From: Rhodococcus rhodnii
GTDB lineage: Bacteria; Actinomycetota; Actinomycetes; Mycobacteriales; Pseudonocardiaceae
DNA length: 64,000 nucleotides
Assembly: GCA_000720375.1 (NCBI GenBank)
Contig: JOAA01000003.1
Span: 434,001 to 498,000 of the forward strand
Direction: 5' to 3'
Shown: positions 16,594-23,782 of the stretch, piece after piece
Position numbering within the stretch: the stretch's first letter is position 1
How the letters are laid out: each line of letters opens with the position of its first letter
Position numbers and translations under genes: made by a program
Notes under the pieces: generated by a model
Database searches by the model: none
Told to the model about the DNA's origin: nothing
What the model saw: only the letters and a program-made list of their open reading frames with translations

Positions 16594-17846
16594 TCTTCCT
16601 CCTCGGCTGCGAGTTCTCCCAACCGCAGCGGTGCCGCGATCGGGCGTCGGTCGGTGAAAGCCACTCCGGTCAGGTCGGCCGTGTTGCGCAAGCACGTCCG
16701 GCCTTGGCAGCGGCCAAGGCCCACGCGGCTGACCAGCTTCACGGTGCGCGGCCCAGTTGCCGCCCTGGTCCGGACGGCGTCGCACAGTGCGCCGTACGTG
16801 ACGCGTTCGCAGCGGCAGACGACAGTGTCGGTGGCCAGCCAATCGCGCCACCCTGGTTTGACCGGGTACGCATGCGTCAAGGCCGTCGCGAATCTCCTGC
16901 CCTGGCGTACTTTCTGCAATGCCTCACGGGGAACATCGCCGCCCACAGCGGCGATCCCGGCGATGGTTCCCTCCGCCGCGGCGAGGTCCGCACCACCGAT
17001 CCCGGTGATCTCCCCGGCCGCGAAGATGCCCGGGACCGACGTCGATTGCGCGATGTCGACCTTGACGAATCCGTCCGCCAGTTCGCATCCCGCCGCGACT
17101 GCGAGCTCCAGCTGTGGCGTGAATCCGTAGCCGACGCAGACCGCGTCGACTTCGATTTCCTTCGTGCCCACGACATTCCAGTGCTCGTCGAGTCTGGCGA
17201 CGCTCGCCGATCGGACCTGGCCGTCCCCGTGCGCCGCCACGACGGTTGTCCTGGTCCGGTACGGAATCCGGTGGCGCGCCAGAAGAGCCACGTACTGCGC
17301 GGCCTCGCCGAACTTGTGCCGACCGGCGAGCGGCGTGCGTAGCCAGCGGGCTGGGGAGTTCGCTTCCAGGACTCCGACCACCGAGGCGCCCACGTCGATC
17401 AGTGACTTCGTGACGGCAAGCAGGAACGGCCCGGTCCCAGCCACGAGCACACGTTTGCCGATCGGGATGCGCTGTTCTTTGGCCAGGATCTGTGCCGCGC
17501 CTGCGGTGTAGACGCCTCGCATGTCCCAGCCGGGAAACGGAACGACCCGGTCGTACGCGCCGGTCGCGAGGATGAGCGCGTCGGCGTCGATCGCGTGGGC
17601 GCGCCTGTCTGGCCCATCTGCTTGGCCAGTGAGCAGGTGCACGCGGCGTCCTTCGATCGCCCAGACCACTGTGGACGGCAGATGCTCGACCCCGGGCAGT
17701 GTGCGCGGCTGGTCGAAGGGTTGCCGGAAAAACTGGCCACCCACCGACTGGCCGGCGTCGACCAAGGTGACTCGCGCGCCACGGACCGACGCCGCTCTGG
17801 CGGCGCTGATACCTGCGGGTCCGGCTCCCACAACGACCACGTTCAT
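16590..17846 (-). CDS. FAD/NAD(P)-binding oxidoreductase subunit with BFD-like [2Fe-2S] domain (D-hydroxyproline dehydrogenase component)
   Basis: 418 residues. The N-terminal dinucleotide motif VVVGAGPAGISAARAA (4-19) and a second glycine-rich motif VLVAGTGPFLLAV near 140 mark a pyridine nucleotide-disulfide-type flavoprotein. The C-terminal BFD-like region has VVCRCERVTYG and GRCQGRTC, four cysteines for a [2Fe-2S] cluster. The family matches the small-flavin subunit of opine, nopaline and D-hydroxyproline dehydrogenases (HcnB/HypY type). The ATG overlaps the upstream ferredoxin stop. Together with the 67-residue 2Fe-2S protein and the DAO-type subunit it should form a heteromeric dehydrogenase feeding electrons to the respiratory chain. 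Confidence 0.88.
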   Translation of the reverse strand: MNVVVVGAGPAGISAARAASVRGARVTLVDAGQSVGGQFFRQPFDQPRTLPGVEHLPSTVVWAIEGRRVHLLTGQADGPDRRAHAIDADALILATGAYDRVVPFPGWDMRGVYTAGAAQILAKEQRIPIGKRVLVAGTGPFLLAVTKSLIDVGASVVGVLEANSPARWLRTPLAGRHKFGEAAQYVALLARHRIPYRTRTTVVAAHGDGQVRSASVARLDEHWNVVGTKEIEVDAVCVGYGFTPQLELAVAAGCELADGFVKVDIAQSTSVPGIFAAGEITGIGGADLAAAEGTIAGIAAVGGDVPREALQKVRQGRRFATALTHAYPVKPGWRDWLATDTVVCRCERVTYGALCDAVRTRAATGPRTVKLVSRVGLGRCQGRTCLRNTADLTGVAFTDRRPIAAPLRLGELAAEEEE

Positions 17847-18046
17847 GATCGAGTCCGTACGTCGTCGCCGTCGGCTGCTATTCGCTGGCAGGCGCGAACA
17901 TCCGGGATTTCGTTAAGCGTGACTACACAGTCGAAGCACACCCCGATCCCGCAGAAAACCCTGGCACGGCCGACTCTATGCAGGACCGCGGCGATGGTCT
18001 GGCCCGGCTGCGCGGGCACTGTCTGGCCGTCGACGGTCACGTGCAT
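17843..18046 (-). CDS. Small (2Fe-2S)-binding subunit of the hydroxyproline/opine-type dehydrogenase
   Basis: 67 residues, HcnA-like ferredoxin fold without transmembrane parts. The cluster ligands are seen in FCGIGVCFDCVVTLN with a fourth Cys in VRACQR, spacing C-x4-C-x2-C-x(n)-C. Such 80-100-residue subunits sit between the two flavoproteins in the operons of hydroxyproline, opine and cyanide-forming dehydrogenases; this one is on the short side. Its start lies inside the end of the DAO-type gene (10-nt overlap) and its stop overlaps the next start as ATGA. Confidence 0.88.
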   Translation of the reverse strand: MHVTVDGQTVPAQPGQTIAAVLHRVGRARVFCGIGVCFDCVVTLNEIPDVRACQRIAADGDDVRTRS

Positions 18047-19185
18047 GGCGTCACCTCCGGGCGGTCCACTCGGAACGGCAGCGGGTCGACTACGGGTGGC
18101 CGTCCCAGGAACAAGTCCGCGATCAGCTGGCCCGTTCCGGCGGCCAGGCCGATTCCGGCGCCCTCATGCCCGGTCGCGTGCCACAGTCCGGGCACACGCG
18201 GGTCGGGGCCGATGACCGGCAAATGATCGGGAGCGTATGGGCGGAAACCACCGTACGCCCGCATGACGGGGATTCGAGCCAACCTGGGGAACAGTCTGAC
18301 GGCCTTGCGCGCCAGCTCTCGAAGAACGGGCACGCGCATGGTGTCGTCGAAGCCGACGCGTTCCCGGCTGGAGCCGATCAGGATCGTGCCTGCCCGGGTC
18401 GACTCGACCACTGTGGACGTTTGCAGGTCAGCCGCGCCACTTTCGACCGCGCCGACGTAGTCCGCGTCGTAAACCTTGTGCCGCACGGTGAACGGCGTGT
18501 GGCTCGTTACGAGGACCACTCCCCTGCGCGGCTGGATGTTGATCGGCGCGCCTGCCTGTTCACTGAACTGACCGGCCCACGGTCCGCACGCGTTGATCAC
18601 CGCGCCGCAGGACAGGAAACCCTCGGATGTGCGAAGCCCGCCTGGCCGGATGCCAAGCGCCGTCACGTCACCGCGGACCTGACCGCCCCGGCGCTTCACA
18701 GCGGCCAGCAGCGTCGTCGCGGCGAGCACGGGCTGCAGCTGGGCGTCGTCGGGATAGTGCACGGCGGCGGTGACGTCCGGGGTGAGGTTCGGCTCGAGTT
18801 CCAGCGCGTCCGTGGCCGTGATCAGGTCCGCCCGGACACCGGCCTGGCGTTGGTGGTCGGCGAATTCGGCCAGGGCTTCGGTGTGCTCCAGGGCCACCAC
18901 CAGGCCGCCCTTGGCGTCCCATTCCACCTCCGCCAGCTCGGATCCGAGCAGGTCACTGAGGGTGGCCAGCAATTTGGGCCACCTCGCGACCGAGGCCTGC
19001 GCCAGAGCGAGTTCGGGGCCAGGAGGCTTGTCGGACAGCAGGACGTTGCCCTCGCCTGCCGCGGTCGTTCCGCCTGCCGGCGTACCGCGGTCGATCACTG
19101 TGACCCGGACTCCGGCCGCGCTGAGCGCCTCGGCGCACGCGGCGCCGATGATGCCCGCTCCGACGACCACGACGTCCGGATGCAT
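18037..19185 (-). CDS. FAD-dependent D-amino acid (D-hydroxyproline) dehydrogenase, DAO-type catalytic subunit
   Basis: 382 residues. N-terminal Rossmann motif VVVVGAGIIGAACAEAL (5-21), the DAO-family SGGNAG-like segment as TTAAGEGNVLLS, and the C-terminal FAD segment GLWHATGHEGAGIGLAAGTG. The chosen ATG (19185) starts the protein right before the Rossmann strand; an in-frame GTG three codons upstream is possible. It is the first enzyme gene of the operon and lies 10 nt from the palindrome at 19195-19212. Expected reaction: oxidation of cis-4-hydroxy-D-proline to pyrroline-4-hydroxy-2-carboxylate. The substrate is inferred from the operon. Confidence 0.87.
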   Translation of the reverse strand: MHPDVVVVGAGIIGAACAEALSAAGVRVTVIDRGTPAGGTTAAGEGNVLLSDKPPGPELALAQASVARWPKLLATLSDLLGSELAEVEWDAKGGLVVALEHTEALAEFADHQRQAGVRADLITATDALELEPNLTPDVTAAVHYPDDAQLQPVLAATTLLAAVKRRGGQVRGDVTALGIRPGGLRTSEGFLSCGAVINACGPWAGQFSEQAGAPINIQPRRGVVLVTSHTPFTVRHKVYDADYVGAVESGAADLQTSTVVESTRAGTILIGSSRERVGFDDTMRVPVLRELARKAVRLFPRLARIPVMRAYGGFRPYAPDHLPVIGPDPRVPGLWHATGHEGAGIGLAAGTGQLIADLFLGRPPVVDPLPFRVDRPEVTPCT

Positions 19186-19194
19186 GACCACCAC

Positions 19195-19212
19195 CGTTCA
19201 TTAAAGTGAACG
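19195..19212. promoter_or_regulatory. Palindromic operator-like site before the hydroxyproline operon
   Basis: CGTTCATTAAAGTGAACG: 6-bp perfect half-sites CGTTCA / TGAACG around an AT-rich 6-nt centre, directly upstream of the DAO-type gene start (gap 9 nt). In the 68-nt space between regulator and enzyme genes it is the strongest candidate operator. The XRE-cupin protein next door is the likely ligand, though a GntR- or IclR-type regulator elsewhere is possible. Confidence 0.55.
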
Positions 19213-19253
19213 ACAGCAGAGTAGCCGGAGATCCTGGCGCATCCAATGGGCCA

Positions 19254-19832
19254 TTAGGGGTGAACGGGCGAAGCCATCGCGCCGGCCGGGTACTGCAGCA
19301 GCAGGACCGACATCACCGGACCATCGATGGCCTCGTAGATATGCGGCTGATGAGCCGGGAAGCAGATGTAATCGCCCGGGCCGAGGATGTATGGCGTGTC
19401 TGGTGGGCCAAGGCGCAGCTGACCTGCCATGACCGTCACGTGCTCCAAGCCTGGATGGCCGTCGGAGTGCTGGATCGCGCCTGGCCGGACGCGCTGGTCG
19501 TAAATCTCGACCACCGTGTCGGTCAGGTCCATCCGGCGCAGCAGGCGCAGGTCGACCGCGTTGCTGCTGAGCACGTCCAGGCTCGTCGAGCGAACCAGCA
19601 CGACGCCGGGATCGGTCCGTTCGGTCAGCAGGCTCGACACCGGCACGTTGAAAGCGTTCGACAAACTGAACACAGTCTCGATCGTCGGATTCCCGGTCCC
19701 CGACTCGAGCTGCGAGAGCGTCCCCTTGGCTATCCCGGAGCGCCTGGCCAGCTCGGACAGCGACAGACCGGCCTGCCCGCGCAGCGCCCTGAGGTTCGCG
19801 GCCAGCACCTGACCAGCCTGTTCCCTGACCAC
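19254..19832 (-). CDS. XRE-family regulator with C-terminal cupin domain
   Basis: 192 residues. HTH_3 domain LRALRGQAGLSLSELARRSGIAKGTLSQLESG (about 15-46), then a double-stranded beta-helix cupin (PGLEHVTVMAGQLRLG, LGPGDYICFPAHQPHIY) that could sense a small molecule. The chosen GTG has GAGGAGG 5 nt upstream; a TTG 13 codons earlier lacks a site. Same strand as, and 68 nt ahead of, the hydroxyproline genes, so it is probably their local regulator. The C-terminal half lies over the usual HutD/RmlC-like sensor position. The ligand is inferred to be a hydroxyproline-pathway intermediate; nothing in the sequence proves it. Confidence 0.85.
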   Translation of the reverse strand: MVREQAGQVLAANLRALRGQAGLSLSELARRSGIAKGTLSQLESGTGNPTIETVFSLSNAFNVPVSSLLTERTDPGVVLVRSTSLDVLSSNAVDLRLLRRMDLTDTVVEIYDQRVRPGAIQHSDGHPGLEHVTVMAGQLRLGPPDTPYILGPGDYICFPAHQPHIYEAIDGPVMSVLLLQYPAGAMASPVHP

Positions 19833-19924
19833 ACCGGCCTCCTCGCGCTCGCGGAGGCCGAGGCTACCCAACCGTGGGTGGGTCGGGGCCCCGGCCTGTA
19901 CCGCGAACTCTCACGAACTGCCGG

Positions 19925-21154
19925 TCAGCTGCCGATAAACGTGCCGGACTGGATCACGTTCCACTTGCCGTTGTCCACTCCGTACACCGACAGAACCTTG
20001 TTGGTGCTGTCGCCGTATTGGTCGAAGGCGACGTCGCCGGTCGCACCACTGCCCTTGTAACTTTGCACCTGGTCACGCAACGCGCCGCGCTGCGACTCGC
20101 TCCAAGTGCCGTTCGGGCCGAGGGTGTTCGCCAGGCTGGTAATGATCGCGTTGGCCGCGTCATATGAAAAAGCCCCGAATCCGCCGTATCCGTCCGCATA
20201 ATTCTTCTGGTTGTAAGCGGCGACGAATTCCTTCGCGGACGGCTGGGTCTCGGTCGGCGCACCGACCGATGTCGCCAAGTCGCCCTTGCGGCCACCGAGC
20301 TCGATGAACTTCTGGTCGTAGATGCCGTCACCGCCCATGACAGGCACGTTCAGCCCCGCTTCGCCGGCCTGCTTGCTCAGCGGCGCGGCCACCGGGTACT
20401 CGCTGCCGACGTAGATCGCGTCCGGCTTGGCCGCCTTGACCTTGGCCAGCACACCGTTGAAGTCGGTGTCCTTCTCGCTGACGGTCTCCCGTGCGACGAT
20501 CCGGGCGCCGAGTTGGCGCGCCTGCTTGGTGAACTCGGTCGCGAGGCCTTCGCCGTAGGTCTTGCCGTCGGTGACGATCGCGATGGACTTCTTGCCAACC
20601 TTGCCGACCAGGTATTCCGCCGCGTATGGACCCTGGTAGGCGTCGGTCGTGACAGTCCGGAAGTAGTTGTTGAACTGGCGCTTGGGTTTGGCCGGGTCGG
20701 GACCGATGGTCAGCGACGGGTTGGTGTTTCCCGGAGAGATCTGCACGATGTTCTTGCCGGCGAGAACAGGCTGCACGCTCTGCGCCACCGAGGAATTGTA
20801 GGTGCCGATCACGCCGACGACGCTGTCGGTCGCGGCCAGTTTGGACGCCGCCTGAATACCGATCTGCGGAGTGGCCGTGTCGTCTTCCGGCTGGAGAACC
20901 AGCCGATAGCCCTTCACCGTGCATTTCTCGTTGGCTTGCTCGACGGCCAGCTGAGCCGAGTTCCTGATACCAAGGCCGATCGACGACTGGCCACCGCTCA
21001 ACGGCGCGATCAGGCCGAGAATCAGCGTGCCTTTGCTGGTGTCGCATCCGTTGGCCTGGCCGGGCGCACCCGCCTCGGTTTTATTGGTGCCGCAAGCGGC
21101 CAGCAGTACCAAGCCGGCGACCAGCGCACCGGCTTTCACTGTCGGGTTGTGCAC
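19925..21154 (-). CDS. ABC transporter substrate-binding lipoprotein, branched-chain amino acid (LivK) type
   Basis: 409 residues, type I periplasmic-binding fold. The signal ends in the lipobox VLLAAC (Cys21). Mature domain features include LILGLIAPLSGGQSSIGLGIRNSAQLAVEQAN and later KSIAIVTDGKTYGEGLATEF and DAIYVGSEYPVAAP, the lobes of Leu/Ile/Val-binding-like proteins. The GTG start has AGGA 8 nt upstream; an upstream in-frame reading of 74 codons has no signal character. No permease or ATPase gene adjoins it, so it is an orphan component. It might capture hydroxyproline or another amino acid for the operon on the same strand 92 nt downstream, but that is only inference. Confidence 0.87.
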   Translation of the reverse strand: MHNPTVKAGALVAGLVLLAACGTNKTEAGAPGQANGCDTSKGTLILGLIAPLSGGQSSIGLGIRNSAQLAVEQANEKCTVKGYRLVLQPEDDTATPQIGIQAASKLAATDSVVGVIGTYNSSVAQSVQPVLAGKNIVQISPGNTNPSLTIGPDPAKPKRQFNNYFRTVTTDAYQGPYAAEYLVGKVGKKSIAIVTDGKTYGEGLATEFTKQARQLGARIVARETVSEKDTDFNGVLAKVKAAKPDAIYVGSEYPVAAPLSKQAGEAGLNVPVMGGDGIYDQKFIELGGRKGDLATSVGAPTETQPSAKEFVAAYNQKNYADGYGGFGAFSYDAANAIITSLANTLGPNGTWSESQRGALRDQVQSYKGSGATGDVAFDQYGDSTNKVLSVYGVDNGKWNVIQSGTFIGS

Positions 21155-21581
21155 TTGATGTCCTTTCCTGGCACCGATCGCCGGTTTGCCGGCAACGATC
21201 GACGCGACCCGGTGTGTGCTATTCGGGTTTGAATTTCGATCAATCACGGCCTTGTGGCGCTCGCGGCCAACGTAATGGCAGAAGTTGCCAAGAGAATGCA
21301 GATCCATTTCGGACTCGGCCAACTCATGCCACGTGGTACACGGTTGCACCCGATTGTCTAGACCGCATTTCCCCAATGTGCGGACAGTAATCCAGGAACG
21401 CGTTCATTGAACGATCTTGGGTAACGTGCCGTCCACGCCCGAATGGACTCGGAGCCGATCGGAAGACGCCGCCCCGCTGGACCGGCGACGGTACGCCCGT
21501 TCACGCCGCTCGCCCGGCCGAGGCCAGCCGGTCGCCGCTGGATAAGCTTGGGTGTCCGGCACTCAACGGGTTAGGAACATC
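21155..21581. other. 427-nt divergent intergenic region (LivK-type lipoprotein / metG)
   Basis: No gene supported. Close to the lipoprotein start lies an imperfect hairpin, CGATCGCCGG ... CCGGCAACGATCG (21175-21201), in the minus-strand leader. Close to metG, TGGATAAGCTTG (21538-21549) is a plausible -10 region with a start site about 30 nt before the metG ATG. The middle is somewhat AT-richer (near 21215-21240) than the flanks, as expected for promoters. No T-box-type leader was recognised upstream of metG. Confidence 0.5.
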
Positions 21582-23135
21582 ATGGCCGAGGCCGCTTTCA
21601 TCTCGACGACCATCCCGTACGTGAACGCGCAGCCGCACCTTGGGCACGCCTTCGAGTACAGCCAGGCGGACGCGTACGCGCGCCACATGGCCAGCCAGGG
21701 TATGGACGTCTACTTCCTGAGCGGCTCGGACGAGAACAGCCTCAAGAACGTGCTGGCCGCGGAGAAGGAAGGCATCACCGCCCGCGAGCTGGTCGACCGC
21801 AACGTCGTGTTCTTCGAGCGGATGGCCGCCGACCTGCAGACCAAGCTGTCCCGGTTCATCCGCACCAGCGTCGACCAGGACCACATCGACGGCGCGGTCG
21901 AGATCTGGCGCCGGATGGAGGCCAGCGGCGACATCTACGCCAAGGACTACGAGGGCCTGTACTGCGTGGGCTGCGAGCAGTTCTACACGCCCGCCGAGCT
22001 GGTCGACGGCAAGTGCCCGGAGCACCTGACCGTGCCTGACCTGGTCAGCGAGCGGAACTACTTCTTCCGCCTGTCGAACTACCAGGACAAGCTGCTGGCC
22101 GCGCTGGAGTCCGGCGAGCTCAAGGTGGTCCCCGAATCGCGCCTCAACGAGGTCGCCAGCTTCGTTCGGTCCGGGCTGGAGGACATCTCGATCTCCCGGT
22201 CGACCGGCCGCGCCCGTGGCTGGGGCATCCCGGTGCCGGGCGACGAGAACCAGGTCATGTACGTCTGGATCGACGCGCTGACCAACTACACCAACGCGCT
22301 GGGCTGGACCCGGGACGGCGAGGAGTACAAGAAGTACTGGGTCGACGCGGCCAAGCGTGTGCACGTGGTCGGCAAGGGCGTCACCCGGTTCCACGCCGTG
22401 TACTGGCCCGCGATGCTGATGTCCGCGGGCCTGCCGATGCCGACCGAGGTCGTCGTGCACGGCTACATCACCGCGTCGGGCCAGAAGCTGAGCAAGACCA
22501 CCGGCAACGTGATCGACCCGGCCGACTTGATCGAGCGGTTCGGCTCGCACGCCGTGCGCTACTTCCTGCTGGCGGAATTCTCGCCGTTCATCGACGGTGA
22601 CTTCAGCGAGGACCGGCTGATCGCGCGCTACAACGCCGACCTGGCCAACGGCCTGGGCAACCTGTTGTCGCGGGCGACCAGCATGACCGTCCGGTACCGG
22701 GATGGCGTGATTCCTGAGCCGGCCGAGATCGGCGACCCGGAGCGTTCCCTCGCCGAGCAGCTGGCCGCCAGCGAGCAGGCGTCGGTCGCGGCGATGGCCG
22801 GGTACGACCACCGCGAGGCCCTGGCTCGAATTTGGGACCTGGTCCGCCGGACCAACGCGTACGTCGACGAGCGCGCCCCATGGCACCTGGCCAAGGACCC
22901 GGCGCAGGCCGCCGCACTGGACACCACGCTGCACTACCTGGTCGGCGCGGTGCGCCAGCTCGGCCGGTTGCTGTTGCCGTTCCTGCCGGAGGCCGCCGAG
23001 ACGATCGTGCGCACGCTGGGCGCCGAGCCGGACAAGGTCCCGGGGGCCCAGAGCTGGCTCGACGGGCTGGCAGGCGTGCAGGTCACCAAGTCCCCGGCAC
23101 TGTTCCCGCGGATCGAGGCGCCGGCCGCCGAGTGA
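21582..23135 (+). CDS. metG: Methionyl-tRNA synthetase (atypical motif set)
   Basis: 517 residues, class I. HIGH motif as PHLGHAFEY near residue 18, KMSKS-like loop as GQKLSKTTGN near 303, and a zinc knuckle CVGCEQFY ... GKCPEH near 126-146. The active-site region reads YFLSGSDENSLKN, where the common form is TGTDEHG, so this may be a second, specialised MetRS rather than the housekeeping copy. The ATG has AGGA 7 nt upstream; an in-frame GTG ten codons earlier is unlikely. There is no C-terminal EMAP domain. It is followed 61 nt later by a P-loop protein on the same strand. Confidence 0.9.
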   Translation: MAEAAFISTTIPYVNAQPHLGHAFEYSQADAYARHMASQGMDVYFLSGSDENSLKNVLAAEKEGITARELVDRNVVFFERMAADLQTKLSRFIRTSVDQDHIDGAVEIWRRMEASGDIYAKDYEGLYCVGCEQFYTPAELVDGKCPEHLTVPDLVSERNYFFRLSNYQDKLLAALESGELKVVPESRLNEVASFVRSGLEDISISRSTGRARGWGIPVPGDENQVMYVWIDALTNYTNALGWTRDGEEYKKYWVDAAKRVHVVGKGVTRFHAVYWPAMLMSAGLPMPTEVVVHGYITASGQKLSKTTGNVIDPADLIERFGSHAVRYFLLAEFSPFIDGDFSEDRLIARYNADLANGLGNLLSRATSMTVRYRDGVIPEPAEIGDPERSLAEQLAASEQASVAAMAGYDHREALARIWDLVRRTNAYVDERAPWHLAKDPAQAAALDTTLHYLVGAVRQLGRLLLPFLPEAAETIVRTLGAEPDKVPGAQSWLDGLAGVQVTKSPALFPRIEAPAAE

Positions 23136-23196
23136 GGGAAACCCCGATTCCGGCGAACCGGGAGAACTGACGCGCACGGTTCGACGTTGTCCGGAT

Positions 23197-23736
23197 ATGG
23201 ACTTTACGGTCGAAAGCCGGGCACTGGTGGTCGTGGCGGGCTTGCCTGGATCGGGCAAGAGCACGCTGCTGCGGCGCACCCAGGCCAATGTGCCGATCTC
23301 GGTGCTCGACACCGACCATGTCCGGGCCCTGTTGGCGCGCCTGTTGCCTCGTTCGGTCCCGTACGGCTGGTACCGGCCGCTTGTGCACGTCCTGCACACC
23401 GCCCGGCTGCTGGCGATCGTGCTGTTCGCGTCGGGGCCGGTGCTGGTGCACGACCCGGCGACGGGCGCGGGCGCTCGGACGGCGTTCGCGTTGATGGGCG
23501 TGGTGTCCCGGCGGCGGAGGCATTTCATTTGGATCGATTGCTCGCCCGCTGAGGCGCTCGCCGGTCAGGTCGCGCGTGGGCGGGTGCTGCTCAAATGGTC
23601 CTTCGCCAGGCACATGCGCCGGTCACCGCAGGTGCGGTCGCGGCTGCTGGCCGGGCGGTGTCCCCAGGGCTGGCATACCGCACAGCTCGTCGACCGGACC
23701 ACCGCGAGTACCGGGCTTCAATTGAAGGTCGCCTGA
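23197..23736 (+). CDS. P-loop ATP/GTP-binding protein (AAA_33-like kinase fold)
   Basis: 179 residues. Walker A AGLPGSGKSTLL (14-25), then ISVLDTDHVRALLA where small-molecule kinases keep a catalytic Asp, and a Walker-B-like GPVLVHDPAT near 88. The C-terminal part (WIDCSPAEALAGQVARGR) looks like the lid/helix region of zeta-toxin/Cpt-like kinases. The substrate is unknown. It sits 61 nt downstream of metG and is followed by a strong hairpin. It could be a nucleotide or antibiotic kinase, but no specific assignment is supported. Confidence 0.78.
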   Translation: MDFTVESRALVVVAGLPGSGKSTLLRRTQANVPISVLDTDHVRALLARLLPRSVPYGWYRPLVHVLHTARLLAIVLFASGPVLVHDPATGAGARTAFALMGVVSRRRRHFIWIDCSPAEALAGQVARGRVLLKWSFARHMRRSPQVRSRLLAGRCPQGWHTAQLVDRTTASTGLQLKVA

Positions 23737-23742
23737 GGTGTC

Positions 23743-23768
23743 GGCGGGGCTGGAGGTCCAGCCCCGCC
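23743..23768. terminator. Strong bidirectional hairpin between P-loop protein and acylase
   Basis: 12-bp perfect stem GGCGGGGCTGGA / TCCAGCCCCGCC with a 2-nt loop. An outer CTGAGG / CCTCAG (23733-23776) extends it, reaching into the stop region of the upstream gene. It sits between two convergent genes. Confidence 0.8.
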
Positions 23769-23782
23769 AACGCCTCAGCGGC

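Noticed and set aside
21501..23528. Long open frame on the minus strand opposite metG
   Set aside because: It mirrors metG codon structure (high-GC antisense frame), is rich in Arg/Gly/Pro without any domain motif, and lacks a ribosome site.
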